This document shows positions 33,846 through 45,245 of a stretch of 64,000 nucleotides of DNA, one piece after another (the first letter of the stretch is position 1; each line of letters opens with the position of its first letter). Position numbers and translations under genes: made by a program. Under the pieces are notes generated by a model that was not told where the DNA came from, did not search any database, and saw nothing but the letters and a program-made list of their open reading frames with translations. Source of the stretch: Tyto alba (taxonomy: Eukaryota > Chordata > Aves > Strigiformes > Tytonidae); assembly GCF_018691265.1 (NCBI RefSeq), contig NW_024881296.1:6355427-6419426 (forward strand), in the 5' to 3' direction.

Positions 33846-35980
33846 GGCAGCAACGCTCACTTTCCATAATTAAGTGCTTCATGAGGCACAAGTGAAGGGC
33901 TACAGAATAACACAGTGGGGTAGATTTTGCCACCACCACCAGACATCAGTGCTCTCCCAGCGCTGCAAAAAGCAGCAGTAAGAGTGGGAGCTTCTGGCTT
34001 AATACCTGGGGGTGGAGGTTTGCACTTGCCTTCAGCATGGAAAATGCCCAGTTCTGTAGAGCAGAAACCTGGTGCAAGTGGACAAAGCTCCTGCTTCTGC
34101 TGTCTGCAAATCCTGTGTGTGAATGCAAGGAGGGAGTGGAAACACAGACTCCCACCCCCTGTAATAATTAAGTGAGAGAAGAGGGTAATTTCCTCTTGTC
34201 CTGGTGAGTGGTGGGGCTGTCTGGCCCTGCAACATCTGCATGTTCTTACAGTTCAGGGAAGTGTATAATCCCATCCTGAAAGAAAGTGGTTTCTTATGGA
34301 AAACCTAAAGATAACCCACCCTGGATTTTGCAGGCAGCTGAAATTGTTGTCCTGACAGATGCTAGCAATTAGCTGCAGAGAGGAGGCCTGCTTTGGGGGC
34401 TGAGGGCTGCAAGAGCTACCCTGAAACTTTGGGGTACTTGGACCATGGGGATCAGCTGCACTGCAGCTCTGAAGGGTGCTGGCTTAGACCCAGAGCTGTC
34501 TGAGAGTGGGGCTGGGGGAGGCAGAGGGAACCTTCTCCTCCAACACCTCAGAGAGAAATCTGGATGACCAGTGCCCAACCAAAACCCCCAATTCCCCTCC
34601 TCCTCCCCTTCTGACCCACATGTTGCCCTCGGGGATGGGATAATAAGAATGCAAGGCTAGAAACCCTGCATGGCAAGGGCATGATCATCCCATGCTGGTG
34701 AGGGCATCCCCTGTCAGGTGCCCACACTGGTAGTAGCTGGGACCTGGGGGCTCTGTAAGACCCAAATGTGGGGCTCTTCCCCAACCTCCTGCCTTGTCTC
34801 CCTTTTTAGAGGATGAAGGGGAAAGAGGAGAGGCTGATCCTCATGAATTCATGGTTTCAGGCTTTTCTGCCACAACGGATATTCCCTGTGTGCTTTGGTG
34901 ACTCCAGAAATCATGGGTTTTTGAAAATAATAAAAGCAGAGAAAGACATTGTTGGGCAGGGGGAGTATTTCCTGGCTCGCCATATGCCCAGCTCCTCCGT
35001 GGGCACCAGGAGCTCCCACAGGCAGGGGATAGCAGAGCTGGTCTCACAGAGGATGGCTAGCAGCCACAAACCAAGCCTGAAACACGTCACTGGTCCCCTG
35101 CCTTCCATCTGCCAGGTCAACTCTCTTCTACTCTGCTGTCAATTAAAAAAGGCTAGTAAAGAAATATAGATTAACTCCTCCCCTGGTCAATGGTTTCAAG
35201 AATACTGGAAGGGGACTGAAAGACCCACAGTCAGGCTGTGGCCGGGTAATGTCACCAGGTCTCGCTGTCCCTTTGGGGAGGCAGCTCGTCCTGTCCCAGG
35301 CAGAATTTCACTTGGAAAGAGAAGAAATTAAAGTCAGTCTACAAAGTTCACCAGGGACCTCATTATTGTTAATTACTTTAAATGGAAGATGTTGGACACT
35401 CTGGTGGTGGGCAAAATGCACAGAGAGAGAAAGAAGAAAACACGATAAGGCTTAAAACCTGCTGGAAGAGATGCAGATTTCCCAGCAGGGTTGTTTGAAG
35501 GGATCTCATCTGGAAACCCCCTTTCAGCCCCTCGGCAGGGGAAGGAGAGGGAGAGGCTGGGGGAGAGGGGAGCCCACTGTGTCCCCCTTCACCCAGCTCC
35601 CTCTGGCCCTGGGGTACTGCCAGCAGCCCCACCGCCCCTCAAAACCCTGCTGCCTTCCCACTTTCTCTTGCACGATGACTCTTGTCTGAGACAGATTGCA
35701 ACCTCCGTTATCTTTGGCATCATGCGGAAACTTGCTTTTCCTGACTTAGTTGCAAATTGTGAACAAAGGAGGGCACTTTTGGAGGGAAATGCTTCAGTAA
35801 TCCCTCCGCCTACTGAAGGTATTCCAAAGAAGAGATAGTAAAAGCCTCATCTCCTCTGCAATTTGCAATTAGTCACACCAAAGCCCTGGAGAGGAATATG
35901 CCTGAAGGTGTGCTATGGGGGAGGATGCAGGCACAGTGACCCTAGAGCATCCTTCTGTCTCCCACTTCAGTGAATGGGAA
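33846..35980. other. Unique sequence, no gene supported
   Basis: This stretch contains overlapping frames of 65-118 codons on both strands, purine-rich patches near 34520 and 35545, and no recognised repeat. A CCTTTTTAG acceptor-like string near 34802-34810 precedes a frame of 118 codons (34813-35169) whose product I do not recognise and which has no coding bias that stands out. Confidence 0.4.
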
Positions 35981-35989
35981 CCTGCCTCT

Positions 35990-36150
35990 TTTTATGGACC
36001 CATTTGCAGATGCTAAGTGTATTTGCATAGCCTGGGCAGGACATTTGTCATCTGCAGGAAAACTAAATGTCTCTGAGATTGCAGAAAATTAACAGGCATG
36101 AGTGAGGTATTTGATATATAATTTGCATGGATTTCACAATAATTAAGTTT
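35990..36150. promoter_or_regulatory. Regulatory-looking block with two octamer sites
   Basis: The exact POU/Oct octamer ATTTGCAT occurs twice on the plus strand, at 36021-36028 and 36121-36128, start-to-start 100 bases apart. Between them lie AT-rich motifs including AAATTAACAGG and TTTGTCATCTGCAGG. No repeat or coding signature is present. The octamers are direct observation; enhancer function is inference. Confidence 0.3.
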
Positions 36151-36269
36151 TAGCTAGTGGTTAAGTTAAAACTCTAAAGTTAAAGGGAATTAGATGTACA
36201 CTCCATTCCCACCAAGAGTGTGAGAATCTCTGAAAACCACCTTGAAAAATCAGGGAGGAATATTCCTCC

Positions 36270-36290
36270 CACACACACACACACACACAC
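36270..36290. repeat. (CA)n dinucleotide repeat
   Basis: An uninterrupted CA run of about 21 bases ends immediately before GTGTAC, so the junction CACACGTGTAC forms a small palindrome. This is a short ordinary microsatellite. Confidence 0.95.
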
Positions 36291-39200
36291 GTGTACTTAA
36301 CTTTGATATGTGCGTATGGGCCTCCCAAACGAAAGCAGGGTGATACTGCAGTGGGGCTTGGGACTGGGAAATGCAAGCTGCAATATTCTGATGATGACAG
36401 TTCCCAAAGAGTCAAGACGCAGAGATGCTCATGATAGGCAGAGGTGACGTGGGTTTAACTGAGGCTCCTCCATGAAACAAAGGCACAGGTCTGCATTACA
36501 AACGTTGCCCCTAACCACAGGGGAGAGAGGAGCTAATTTCAGCCTATTAATATTTATTTAATGAAGGATGGTAACCAGATAGGCCCACTTTAAAAAGTAG
36601 TTCAGGGCACCTTCTGGTTCACACACATTCCTCTCCAAATCAGCTGCCAGAGCTGTGTTTTGTGGATCATAACTGGAGGTGTCACATGGATTTCTAAAAG
36701 CCTGATGCCCGGAAAGGGACAACTGAGAGATGCAAACAGAAATTCTGGCTGCAGAGCTGTCAGAAGGATCTCATGCAAGACAGCTTTTAAAAACTAATGC
36801 TGCAGGATGCAGATATACCTTTGCATCACCTATTGACAATACTAACCCTACAGAGAGTTACAGGCAGTGACAGGCAAAAGCTGTCAGGGAACATCTTGTT
36901 GTGATCTCTGATGGAAACAGAGAGATAAACTCACATTAGTTTCACATGCCAGTTGAAAAAAAGAACTGAAAGTAAGAAATAGAGGCTTGTACTATGAACT
37001 TAATTCAATAGGTAATCTGATGTTAAATACATTAAGACGATGCTGAACCAATTTGCAGACTATGAGAAGTTTTGTTATTATACAAAAAGAGACCTATATC
37101 TAGGAGGTAAAAAAAATCATTATTATAACATTAAAAAAGCTATGTACAACCTTATCTTTGATTTTTTTTTTTTTTTTTGAGGATTGGTTGTATCTAGAAA
37201 GAAGACAGTTGTTTCTGAAGGAAGTTTACTTCTGAAGGGTGATGGAGAATTGTAATTGAACTTGCTCAGCTGTTTGCAGAAGCTCCTAGCACATGGGAAT
37301 ATGAGGCAGCTCCTAGAGACTGTAACTCTGACAGTTGTAAAATGATTGCTTTTGAGAATAACCAGATAGATAAAGTCAACGAGCCACCTACCTAAGCCAT
37401 CTCACTTCTATACTACCTACCTGTTTCTTCCCTCTCATTTTATGTTCCTGAAAAAGTAAGGCCAAGAAATTCTCCTGGAAAAAAAGCATTGTAATAGGAT
37501 GCAGCTTTTGCCCATTCTAGCACTTGGAAATTGTGTTTTGATTTATTATGTGTGGTTTGGCAAATCTGCTTTTGCAAGCTGCAGGCAATTGTCTGTAGAA
37601 ACCATGCTTGCTCTGAATGCAACAAGCACAGAGGCCTCTGATGGGCACCTTAGAGACCACCATGAATGGAGCCAATAAAACAGAAAGCCAGAGGAAACAT
37701 TTGTGTTACAGTCCAGGAGGAACCAGACCTTGGTTTTATCAGTCTCCTCAGTTTTCTGTGATGGAAATATTCTTTAAATGTGCTTGTCATTAAGTCAAGG
37801 CAAACACATTCTGCATCCCCAGTCCAGAAAATACAAACTGTAGGCTGGCACATCTACACCCCTGGACTGTCAGTGTCCCTGATACAAGGCTCAGCCTCTT
37901 CTCCAGAGGAGAGGAAAGCTGATGTCGGGTGCTCGGTGGCTCATGCTGCACATGCTGGGGCAGGCAGTGCCCAGGAGAGCAGACACTTGGTGCCCCTCAC
38001 ATAAACATCGTGGGGTTTAGTACAGCTGGGGTCCAGGGTGCCTGAAAATCCTTATGCATGTAGTGAACTCTGCAAAATCAGTCCATGGTCTCAGCCTGGT
38101 CATGTACATCAGGTGTTCATGGGCCCTACAACCACCCTTCCTCCTAGAATCATTTCTGCCTGCCCGTTGAGGCTGGACCGACAGAGGCAACAGCCCTGGG
38201 TGTGAGCTCAGGAAACACATGCGATGTTTTTTGATCTGCTGCTTCTCTGGAAATTATTGGAGAGCTTATGCGCAGGGTGGTCCATGTGCACCAGCAAGCC
38301 AGGTGTGAGCAAACCCCACGCACCCACATTAGAAATGCTGTGGCTGGATAATTCTTCCCAAGCTCCAGACAGCCTTGGAGAGCAGGACCTGCCAGGACAC
38401 AGCATATTTATGGAAGGGTAAAATTCCTCTCTCTGCAGGTCAAGGCCCATACAACATCCAAATCCCACTGAAGTGTATCCTGATCAAAGACCCTGGGACA
38501 GCATTTCAGCTCACTGTGGTTACATATACTGAGAAAATCCATGCAACAGGTCTCATACTGAGATGCCCATAGATGATGATGCTGACACAGGAATCTGTCC
38601 TTGATCCTACTGAGCTCCAGGGTGATTATTCCCATGGGTGCAGTTGCTCACGTGCATAAGTATGTGTGGGAAAAGGGCCTTTGGCTGGTGCCACTTAACA
38701 GAGTTTTTCTCACAGCCTCGACTAGGGTTTTACTCCTAAATCTCCTTAATCATCTCAAGGCACTCCCACATTCATTCCCTGCTTAACAGGGCTAAGCAGA
38801 GCAATAAAGAAGCCAGAAATGCAGGATGCTCAGCAAGGCACCCCAAGCACTGGACTACAGTCCTAAGTAGCAGTTATGACTTTTTCTGCTGGCTTATTTG
38901 CTGTCCTCACAGTTAAAGGTTATGGTTGCACTTTTTGGCTAAGAAATGCCTGGATTTTCTTTCTGACTCTGCACTGTTATGTATTGCCTGCTTCCAGCAC
39001 AGTGTTCAGCTGTTGGTCACCACCTCCTTCACAGCGCAGCCATGGGGAAGGCTCTCAGTCCAAAATTTGGGTTCCTTGTTTGTAGCATCTTGATTTTTGA
39101 GGAAAGCAATCACTGTAGAGTCCTTCCAGAAGAGCCTCCCCTTCACTGTTGTTGGGAGGAGGAAAGGGCTTCCCTGTACTCCTTAAGGGAAGGACTCCGC

Positions 39201-39810
39201 CTCTGGATGCTCTGTTAGTGTTGGTGCTTTTGACTTGTGCCTGGACACAAAATTCAGCAAGAGTCCTCATTATCTAACCAACCCAAGAACACCTGGATCC
39301 TGTATTTGAGGGATTTACCCTGGTGATCTTTCCCCAGTGGGCTTGAGACATTACGGAGGAGCTGCACAGCTGGTTGCTTTTCCAAAGCAGCCAGCATCAC
39401 TATGCCTAGAAGCTTCTCTCCCAGGAATGATATTTCTGCTGTGATGGTACTCGATAAGCAGACACGTACCTCCTTTCCTTGGCCAAGCCCGTGGAGACAG
39501 CAACCCTCCATGCAGTAAACAAACAGAAAAAGCTGATCTTTCCTACTCAGCACTGAGGTATTTACTCCATGCATAAGGGTCCTTCCAGAAACCCAGTGAC
39601 CCCTGTGCCAAAGCACCTTACCACCTTTCCTCTGACAGATCCAAATGGCCCTGGGAAGAAGCATCACGCGCGTTTCACAGACTCTGTGGTCCCCATCAAT
39701 CACTGATGTCAGTCACTCCCAATGTCAGGACATGCGTTTCGGCAACTCGCACAAGATCTGGCACACAAAGTCTGCACACAGAATGGCACAGCCATGGCGC
39801 TGGGGCAGAG
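36291..39810. other. Unique sequence, no gene supported
   Basis: A T17 run at 37162-37178 interrupts AT-rich sequence. GC-moderate patches around 37860-38500 and 39250-39710 carry chance-like frames, the longest being 149 codons on the minus strand (39254-39703). I recognise no product, splice-bounded exon or repeat end. Confidence 0.45.
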
Positions 39811-40044
39811 CTAGCAGCTGAATTTGAGTCTCAGCAGTCCCTGTGAAGTGCTTGAAATGGGGGTGTCTGGATGCTCGATGTTACCAGTGACACTCAACAT
39901 GGAGCTGTACCCTGCCACATGGGCAAAATCAAGAGGAGACATCATGCTAAGTGTGCAGCAGCTAAGAGTGCCCATCCACACCACTACCGCTGCAGGCCAC
40001 CAGAACCACTGCAAGCAAAAGGTCTTCATGACAAACCCCCTTCA

Positions 40045-40073
40045 CCCCCCACCCCCCCCCCCCCCCAAAAAAA
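40045..40073. repeat. Poly-C tract followed by A run
   Basis: Six C residues, one A, fifteen C residues (40052-40066) and seven A residues. On the minus strand this is a G15 run. Runs this long are rare in vertebrate DNA and prone to sequencing and assembly length errors, so the exact length should be treated cautiously. Confidence 0.9.
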
Positions 40074-40339
40074 TCACTTTAAGCAGGCCACAAAGTCCCA
40101 AAAAGGCCACAAAAATGTTATCTGAAACACACAGGCACATCTGAACTCTCTTTTTCAGAAAGTCCATGTGAATAACTTTACCTGTAGAAAGGGAATTACT
40201 GCTGAGCAGACATATTCTCAGGACGTAGCCCCCGCTGCAGCTCTCTGACGTGTGGATTGTGTGAGGGTGAAGGAGGAAGCTGCTCGCACGCCCCCGGCAA
40301 TCTGTCATCCCTGGGTTCAGGCTGCAGTGAACAAGTGCC

Positions 40340-40640
40340 AGCACCACGCACCATTTAATTAACCTTTCTACAAGTTGTAAGATGAGCCATCTCTGTTCAC
40401 CATGAGATTTATTTTCAGCACTACGTGATGGCAATAGAAAATAGATACTGCTATTTAATGGGAAAGGGAGTGTAATAGGGGCAATACAGTTCCATTAGGG
40501 AAATTGGTTTAGCACAGTGTAGCGTTCTGATTCTTTTATGGTCTCCTCTAGCAAATTCATTCCGTTTCTCCTACGTCAAGGTTTCTGAAAAATACTCATG
40601 TCATATTCGTTTCTCCTTAGCATGCATGGGAAAAGCACCC
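40340..40640. promoter_or_regulatory. Enhancer-like unique block
   Basis: The interval is unique and AT-leaning, without repeat hallmarks. It contains clustered motifs: ATTTAATTAACC (homeodomain/POU-like) near 40352-40363, CTATTTAATGG near 40450, CATTCCG (TEAD-like) near 40557-40563, and a block from 40560 with CCTACGTCA (CREB/ATF half site). The texture resembles conserved noncoding DNA seen beside developmental genes. Function is inferred only. Confidence 0.25.
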
Positions 40641-40787
40641 TGGGCCCGTGAAGCAGAACTGCAGCGTCAGAGATTCACAGATGTTTCGCCTGCACCATAT
40701 GGTGTGTTAGGCACCCTTCCCTGCGGAGCAGCTTCTCGCCCTGAAAGTCAATGTTTTTCCCACACATGGGAAAACCAAACGGAGTGG

Positions 40788-40797
40788 CTATAAAAGG
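40788..40797 (+). promoter_or_regulatory. TATA-box-like element
   Basis: CTATAAAAGGGAA gives an exact TATAAAAGG core with good flanks. About 25-35 bases downstream lies AACAAAACAATAACC, a poor initiator. No open frame of note begins downstream on the plus strand except a short one at 40949. A single TATA match has a high chance rate, so this is a weak call. Confidence 0.15.
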
Positions 40798-41142
40798 GAA
40801 TAAGGAAGAACAAAACAATAACCAATGAATCAGAGAAGACTGCTCTGAAAAAACAACCCAGAAAGAGAGTAAGTAGTCTTAGATGACATTGTGCACAGTG
40901 GTGTAAAAAGCTGGCTGCACACTCCAATGTATACTGTGAATTTAAAGCATGAGTGAAGAGTACATTAGACAATATGCTAAGCTGTATCCCAGCCATATCT
41001 ACTATCGTCAGCTCAGTGCTCCAGCATTCAGGCACTTAACTACAGAGGGCTCTGGAGAAACAACTTTTTATAACTGTCTGTGTTTTGTCAGAGGGATGGA
41101 ATATTGTCAGCACAGCTTGCAGATATCATTACTGGAAAACGT

Positions 41143-41205
41143 AGAGCATTTCTACAGCACCTTTCATTTAAATATTCCCAGTGCAGCAATGATTAATTAA
41201 TTTTA
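41143..41205 (+). repeat. Weak MIR/L2-like fragment
   Basis: GCATTTCTACAGCACCTTTC followed by ATTTAAATATTCCCAGTGC and GATTAATTAATT resembles the old amniote phrase of ATAGCACTTTTCAT...CAAAGCACTTTxCAxxxATTAATTAA. The alignment is short. The overlapping 83-codon open frame (40949-41200) ends inside it. Confidence 0.3.
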
Positions 41206-41924
41206 AATTGTCAAAAAAAAAAAACCAAACCAAAACCAGAAAGCAAAAGTATTGAAGTAATATATGACTTCCCAAGTCCTCAGCCTATGTGACCTAACTC
41301 TGTCAATCATATAGACATGTTAAAAAAGATTTTCTAAGGCACTAATGTCAATAAGACATCTATGGTAAATCCTGTTTGACCTTTCTGGGGGCAATGTACC
41401 TAGCTCCCAGCTACAGCTGTGCAAGTCTTCCCCAGGAGACATATCCAGCCTCTCTTTGCTCATCGCTTTGGGCCATGGTTTAACAGCTTTCATAAATGTA
41501 TTCCTGCTGTAGAAATAGCCCTTTAGGGCAGGACACAAAGAGCATCAGCTCTAGTCAGAGCTATAAGCTGAGCATAAAAAGCAGCCCACGCCATTTCCTC
41601 CAGACCCTGGGTTTTCATTCAAGAACCTGCCATCCAAAAACTGATGTAATCATCAGTCAGCCCAAATATCTCAAGTGGAGAAGACTGACCAGGAACAAGA
41701 GACATATCCCCATCTGAAAGCCTGTGGAGCTGCAACTGTGCCATACAATGTGAGATTGTGAGGTGGGATTTTTTTGGGGGGTGATAAAGCTCTTCAGATC
41801 CCAACAAGCTTTGGACCTGACCAAATCACAGTTGCTTCATGCATCTCCCATTAATGTGGCAAAATATCCAGGATTAAGGAAAAGAAAACACCCCCAATTG
41901 AAAGCTGTACCTGTATATAGTAAA

Positions 41925-41940
41925 ATATATATATATATAT
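41925..41940. repeat. Short (AT)n run
   Basis: Eight AT units preceded by GTATATAGTAAA; a minor microsatellite with no associated feature. Confidence 0.9.
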
Positions 41941-42589
41941 GGTTCTCCAGCCCATGTAAATAGGAAATCCTCTGATCTTCATTGTACATATAGACCCTGA
42001 TCTCGAGAGCCTTTGTCTATGGGCACATTGTTTTTTACACAGGGCGTTCCACAGACTTCAGAGGAACAAGTCATTCAGGTCTGAAATGGGCCTGCTGGTG
42101 TGACCAAGTCAAAGGCAGCAAATGACGATTTCAAGCCATCTTTCGGACATCCCAGGCTGAAGTGAATGCCTGAATCATCTCATCTCACGTTTTCACCATT
42201 GTTGGCCTCCAGCCCTCACAGCAGAGCCAATGGAGTGACTCTGGTGCAAAAGCGGAGTGACAGCTGAGCCCCCAGGCCCCCCACGCACACGCTGTCGGAG
42301 GGAACTGGTACCAAGCTCCACTGTGTAAACAACCAGGGCAAAGGAGAAGGAGTTGGTGGTGGGGTTAAATATCTGCTCTCTTTTACGAGACCACCTACAG
42401 AATGTTGCAAAGACCCCGCAACAAAAATAATCTGCCATGATTCCAGTGTTAGGCAAAATATAAACAAGTTAAGTGCTCTGTTAAAGAGAACATCTGGGAA
42501 GTTGCGGGCTGCACAGATGTTTTCACAAGTTGTTTTTTACGGAAAAGTAACCCTGCTAAGCTTCCTGCCTCTTCCATCTTGTCTCTCTT

Positions 42590-42790
42590 GGCTGTGTTTA
42601 TCAAGCCAAGATATAAACACATTAAAAAACCTTTAGAGGCCCATCTCGCATTGTATTATTAATTTGGGATTGACTGAAGGTTGACAGCTGGTTTCAGTCT
42701 GACCCCTGGCTCTTTTAAAATCACTCCATACAAATAATTAACCAGTATTATGTTGATTGGATTTTACATGCATACATATATGTATGCAGT
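42590..42790. promoter_or_regulatory. Enhancer-like unique block ending in a perfect palindrome
   Basis: The block is unique and AT-rich, with clustered ATATAAACACA (forkhead-like), TATTATTAATTTGGG and CAAATAATTAACCAG (homeodomain-like) and TGACAGCTG (Meis/E-box-like) motifs. It finishes with the perfect 20-base palindrome TGCATACATATATGTATGCA at 42769-42788. It contains no repeat or coding signature. The motif density and texture suggest a conserved regulatory element; conservation is untested. Confidence 0.3.
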
Positions 42791-43140
42791 AGTTTGCCAG
42801 AAATGAGCATTAGACTAAGCACCTGGATTGCACAGGGTGCCCTGGGACCCTTGGAAGCTGGGAAAGGGGGCCACGATTTTGGGAGTCCTGGGAGGAAGAA
42901 GGGGCTGGATGTATTATCTGAAGCATCATTAGGTGAGGAATATTTATTGCCTGGGGTGGTACAAGGGGTCTGGTGCTTAGGGGAGCTTTTATTTTAGCAT
43001 CAGGCTCCTACAGAATAGAAATAATTTAGAATTTTTATATTAAAATAACAATCAGAATTTTTAGAAGATAATTTGTCTTTTCTTAATTCTATATAAAAAA
43101 AAAAGTCTTCTGTCATTAAAATATAAGAAGTAAACTAGAG

Positions 43141-43500
43141 AGGCTAATTGGAAGAGCAAATACCAAGACCATCATAAAAGACAAGCATCCCTATTCCTTG
43201 AAATACATGGGGAAATAAATTTGTCCACTGGGTCACTAGGAAGCAGAGCAATTAAACAGAGCGCTCTTCTTATGGCAGAATAGGTATTTGATCCCTTTAA
43301 ATGCTCATCTTTTCTGCAGAGGGTGCTGGAGAGGCTTACTACACTCAATTAATAAAAAAAAAAATGCACCAGAAGAACCCGAAGTGTTGAAAGAGGAGGT
43401 GCTGAAGCAAATTAGTAAGTACTGTGAGTCACTGGACCCAGATGGTAAATACTAACAAGACCTAAATGAAGTGTTGGAGACCTCAGTGACTGAACCAACA
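43141..43500 (+). mobile_element. CR1-type LINE, ORF2 linker before reverse transcriptase
   Basis: GAGCAAATACCAAGACCATC and CTTGAAATACATGG recall the stretch in which CR1 elements encode a lysine-rich segment before RT. TTAAATGCTCATCTTTTCTGCAGAG (core 43298-43317) matches the phrase encoding LNAxFSSVF, and GAGTCACTGGACCCAGATGG (43425-43444) matches SxGPDG with following AACAAGACCTAAATGAAG for the xVLKEL stretch. Frames are broken by stops and gaps. This older copy covers an internal part of the element not usually retained, which suggests a longer original insertion. Confidence 0.6.
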
Positions 43501-44989
43501 AAAATGTGCTCTCTCACTAAAACCGGTCCGTCTCTCAGAGGACTAGCAAGCAGTAGAGGCTGGGCCAATGTCTTCAAGTCAGCCCAAATCTGCAATTGGT
43601 GAAGGTCTTTGTCAGGGAACTCTACCTCAGACCTGCTAAACTGGTTGAAATCCAAACGAAAAAATAAAATTTGGAGGCACTTGAACGGTGATGATGGGTG
43701 CAGTGGGGTCTGCTGATGGAAGACCAAGTCTCTCTGCTCTTGTCAAACAGCCAGTCAGCAGCACGCATCCAAGGATGGTGGAAATGGTGGTCACAGGCAG
43801 TGTAGGTCTCAGTGCCATGGTCTCACTGGCCCCACCATCCCTGGCAGCAGCCTGAAGAAAACCAGGGAATTATTCTTGCCAAGCCAGATGTGTAGCCAGG
43901 ACCTCAGGGTTGGTGGCTGCATTGGGTGCAGGTTGATACCACCAGGGATATGGTCACCACCATGGGGTGGTGGGACCACAGCCAAACGTGAAATTGGCTG
44001 GCAGTGACTCTGGCCAGACTGGGAGGTAGGAAAAACACAGGAAGATTAAAAAACCACAACAACTGTGAAAACCATTTGAGAAGCTTTATGGTATTTCACG
44101 ACTGGTGGTGTAAGAGTGTTACTAGGAACACTACCAAGAGGTTCCTCTGCTTCATTTAATGCTTAATTTTTTCCTTTTTTTTGTGCTTTATAGTGTTGCT
44201 TCAAAAAACAACATGTGACCAGAGCATTGCTGTTGGGACTGTTTGGTGAAACCTGGGAGCTAGTGTTGAGGAAGAGCAAAAGAGCTGCATGATGATGAGA
44301 TGATTAGTGTAACTTGGAAAAATGAAACAAATAAACTCAGAATAAGCAAGACAGCGGCTAGCTTCATACTAAATTATTTGCTGTCCTCCTCCTTGGTCAA
44401 GAGCTTTCTAGGCTGTCATCTTGGTGGGGTTTTTTGTCAGTTGCTGGGGAATGGGGAAGCCTCTACCGCATGGCCAACTTGAGGTGCCTTAAAATAAGTC
44501 TGATTTTCTGCCTGTGCTAAACACAGACTTCTTTTAGGATATAAGCTGTTTCCTCTGGAGAATTAAGGCATTAAAGTAAATTAATTCATAAACAAATATT
44601 CATATAAATGTATTTATTAAAAATATTATATATGAATGTTTTATATACACGGTATAATAAAATAATCTTTTTTTACAGCCTCAGATTACCTTCCTCTGTG
44701 ATCAGAAGATATCCTCTGCAGCTTGGGCTCCGCTTCAGTCTAAATGAAGATGCAACAGCTATTCAGCCATTGACACGTGCCCTGTTATAAGCTGGATCTT
44801 GAGGAATTCCCAAGTTGTCTGGGTGGCCGTGGCCATGGGAAAGCTCTTGCTGGGCAGCAGCACCGTGTCCCAGTCAGCTCCTCACATTTTGGCAAACGGC
44901 TCCTAGCACCGCAGGCTGCAGGGCTGGAAATTCAAGCTGTGGGGCAACTTCCAGCCCCCCATTTTACTGTGCCTGGCAAGAGACAAGAG
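43501..44989. other. Unique sequence, possibly with further decayed LINE
   Basis: 43500-43700 could be more of the same LINE but I cannot align it. 44550-44670 is extremely AT-rich with TATATA strings. No gene is supported; open frames are at or below 91 codons. Confidence 0.4.
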
Positions 44990-45245
44990 ACACGTTGGGG
45001 CACGAAGCTCTCGGTCTCCAAAGGCCGCGTAGCTCACACCTCACGGCCGAGCGAAGCCCCAGCCGCTGGTAATGAAGTGGCAGTGATTAACCACGGCCCG
45101 GCAGGACGTAGAGAGGAGTGGGAAGGCAGCTGCCAGCACACGTGGGAGGGGGCAATGCCTGTGCCTTAGCCCCCGGCCACCACGGGGATGTGGTCCCGCA
45201 GGGGTGTTGTGCAGACGGGCTGTGCCTGTTGCATGCCCACCACGG
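44990..45245. promoter_or_regulatory. Second CpG cluster
   Basis: About 18 CpG dinucleotides occur in roughly 256 bases, well above the density of the neighbouring kilobases. The patch contains AATGAAGTGGCAGTGATTAA and CACGTG-like strings (ACACGTGGG near 45138). Plus-strand and minus-strand frames of 130 and 95 codons cross it and look like chance. It may be a small orphan CpG island or GC-rich regulatory sequence. Confidence 0.3.

Noticed and set aside
39254..39703. 149-codon minus-strand open frame
   Set aside because: I tested it by eye for LINE or transposase motifs and found none; no splice signals or coding bias.
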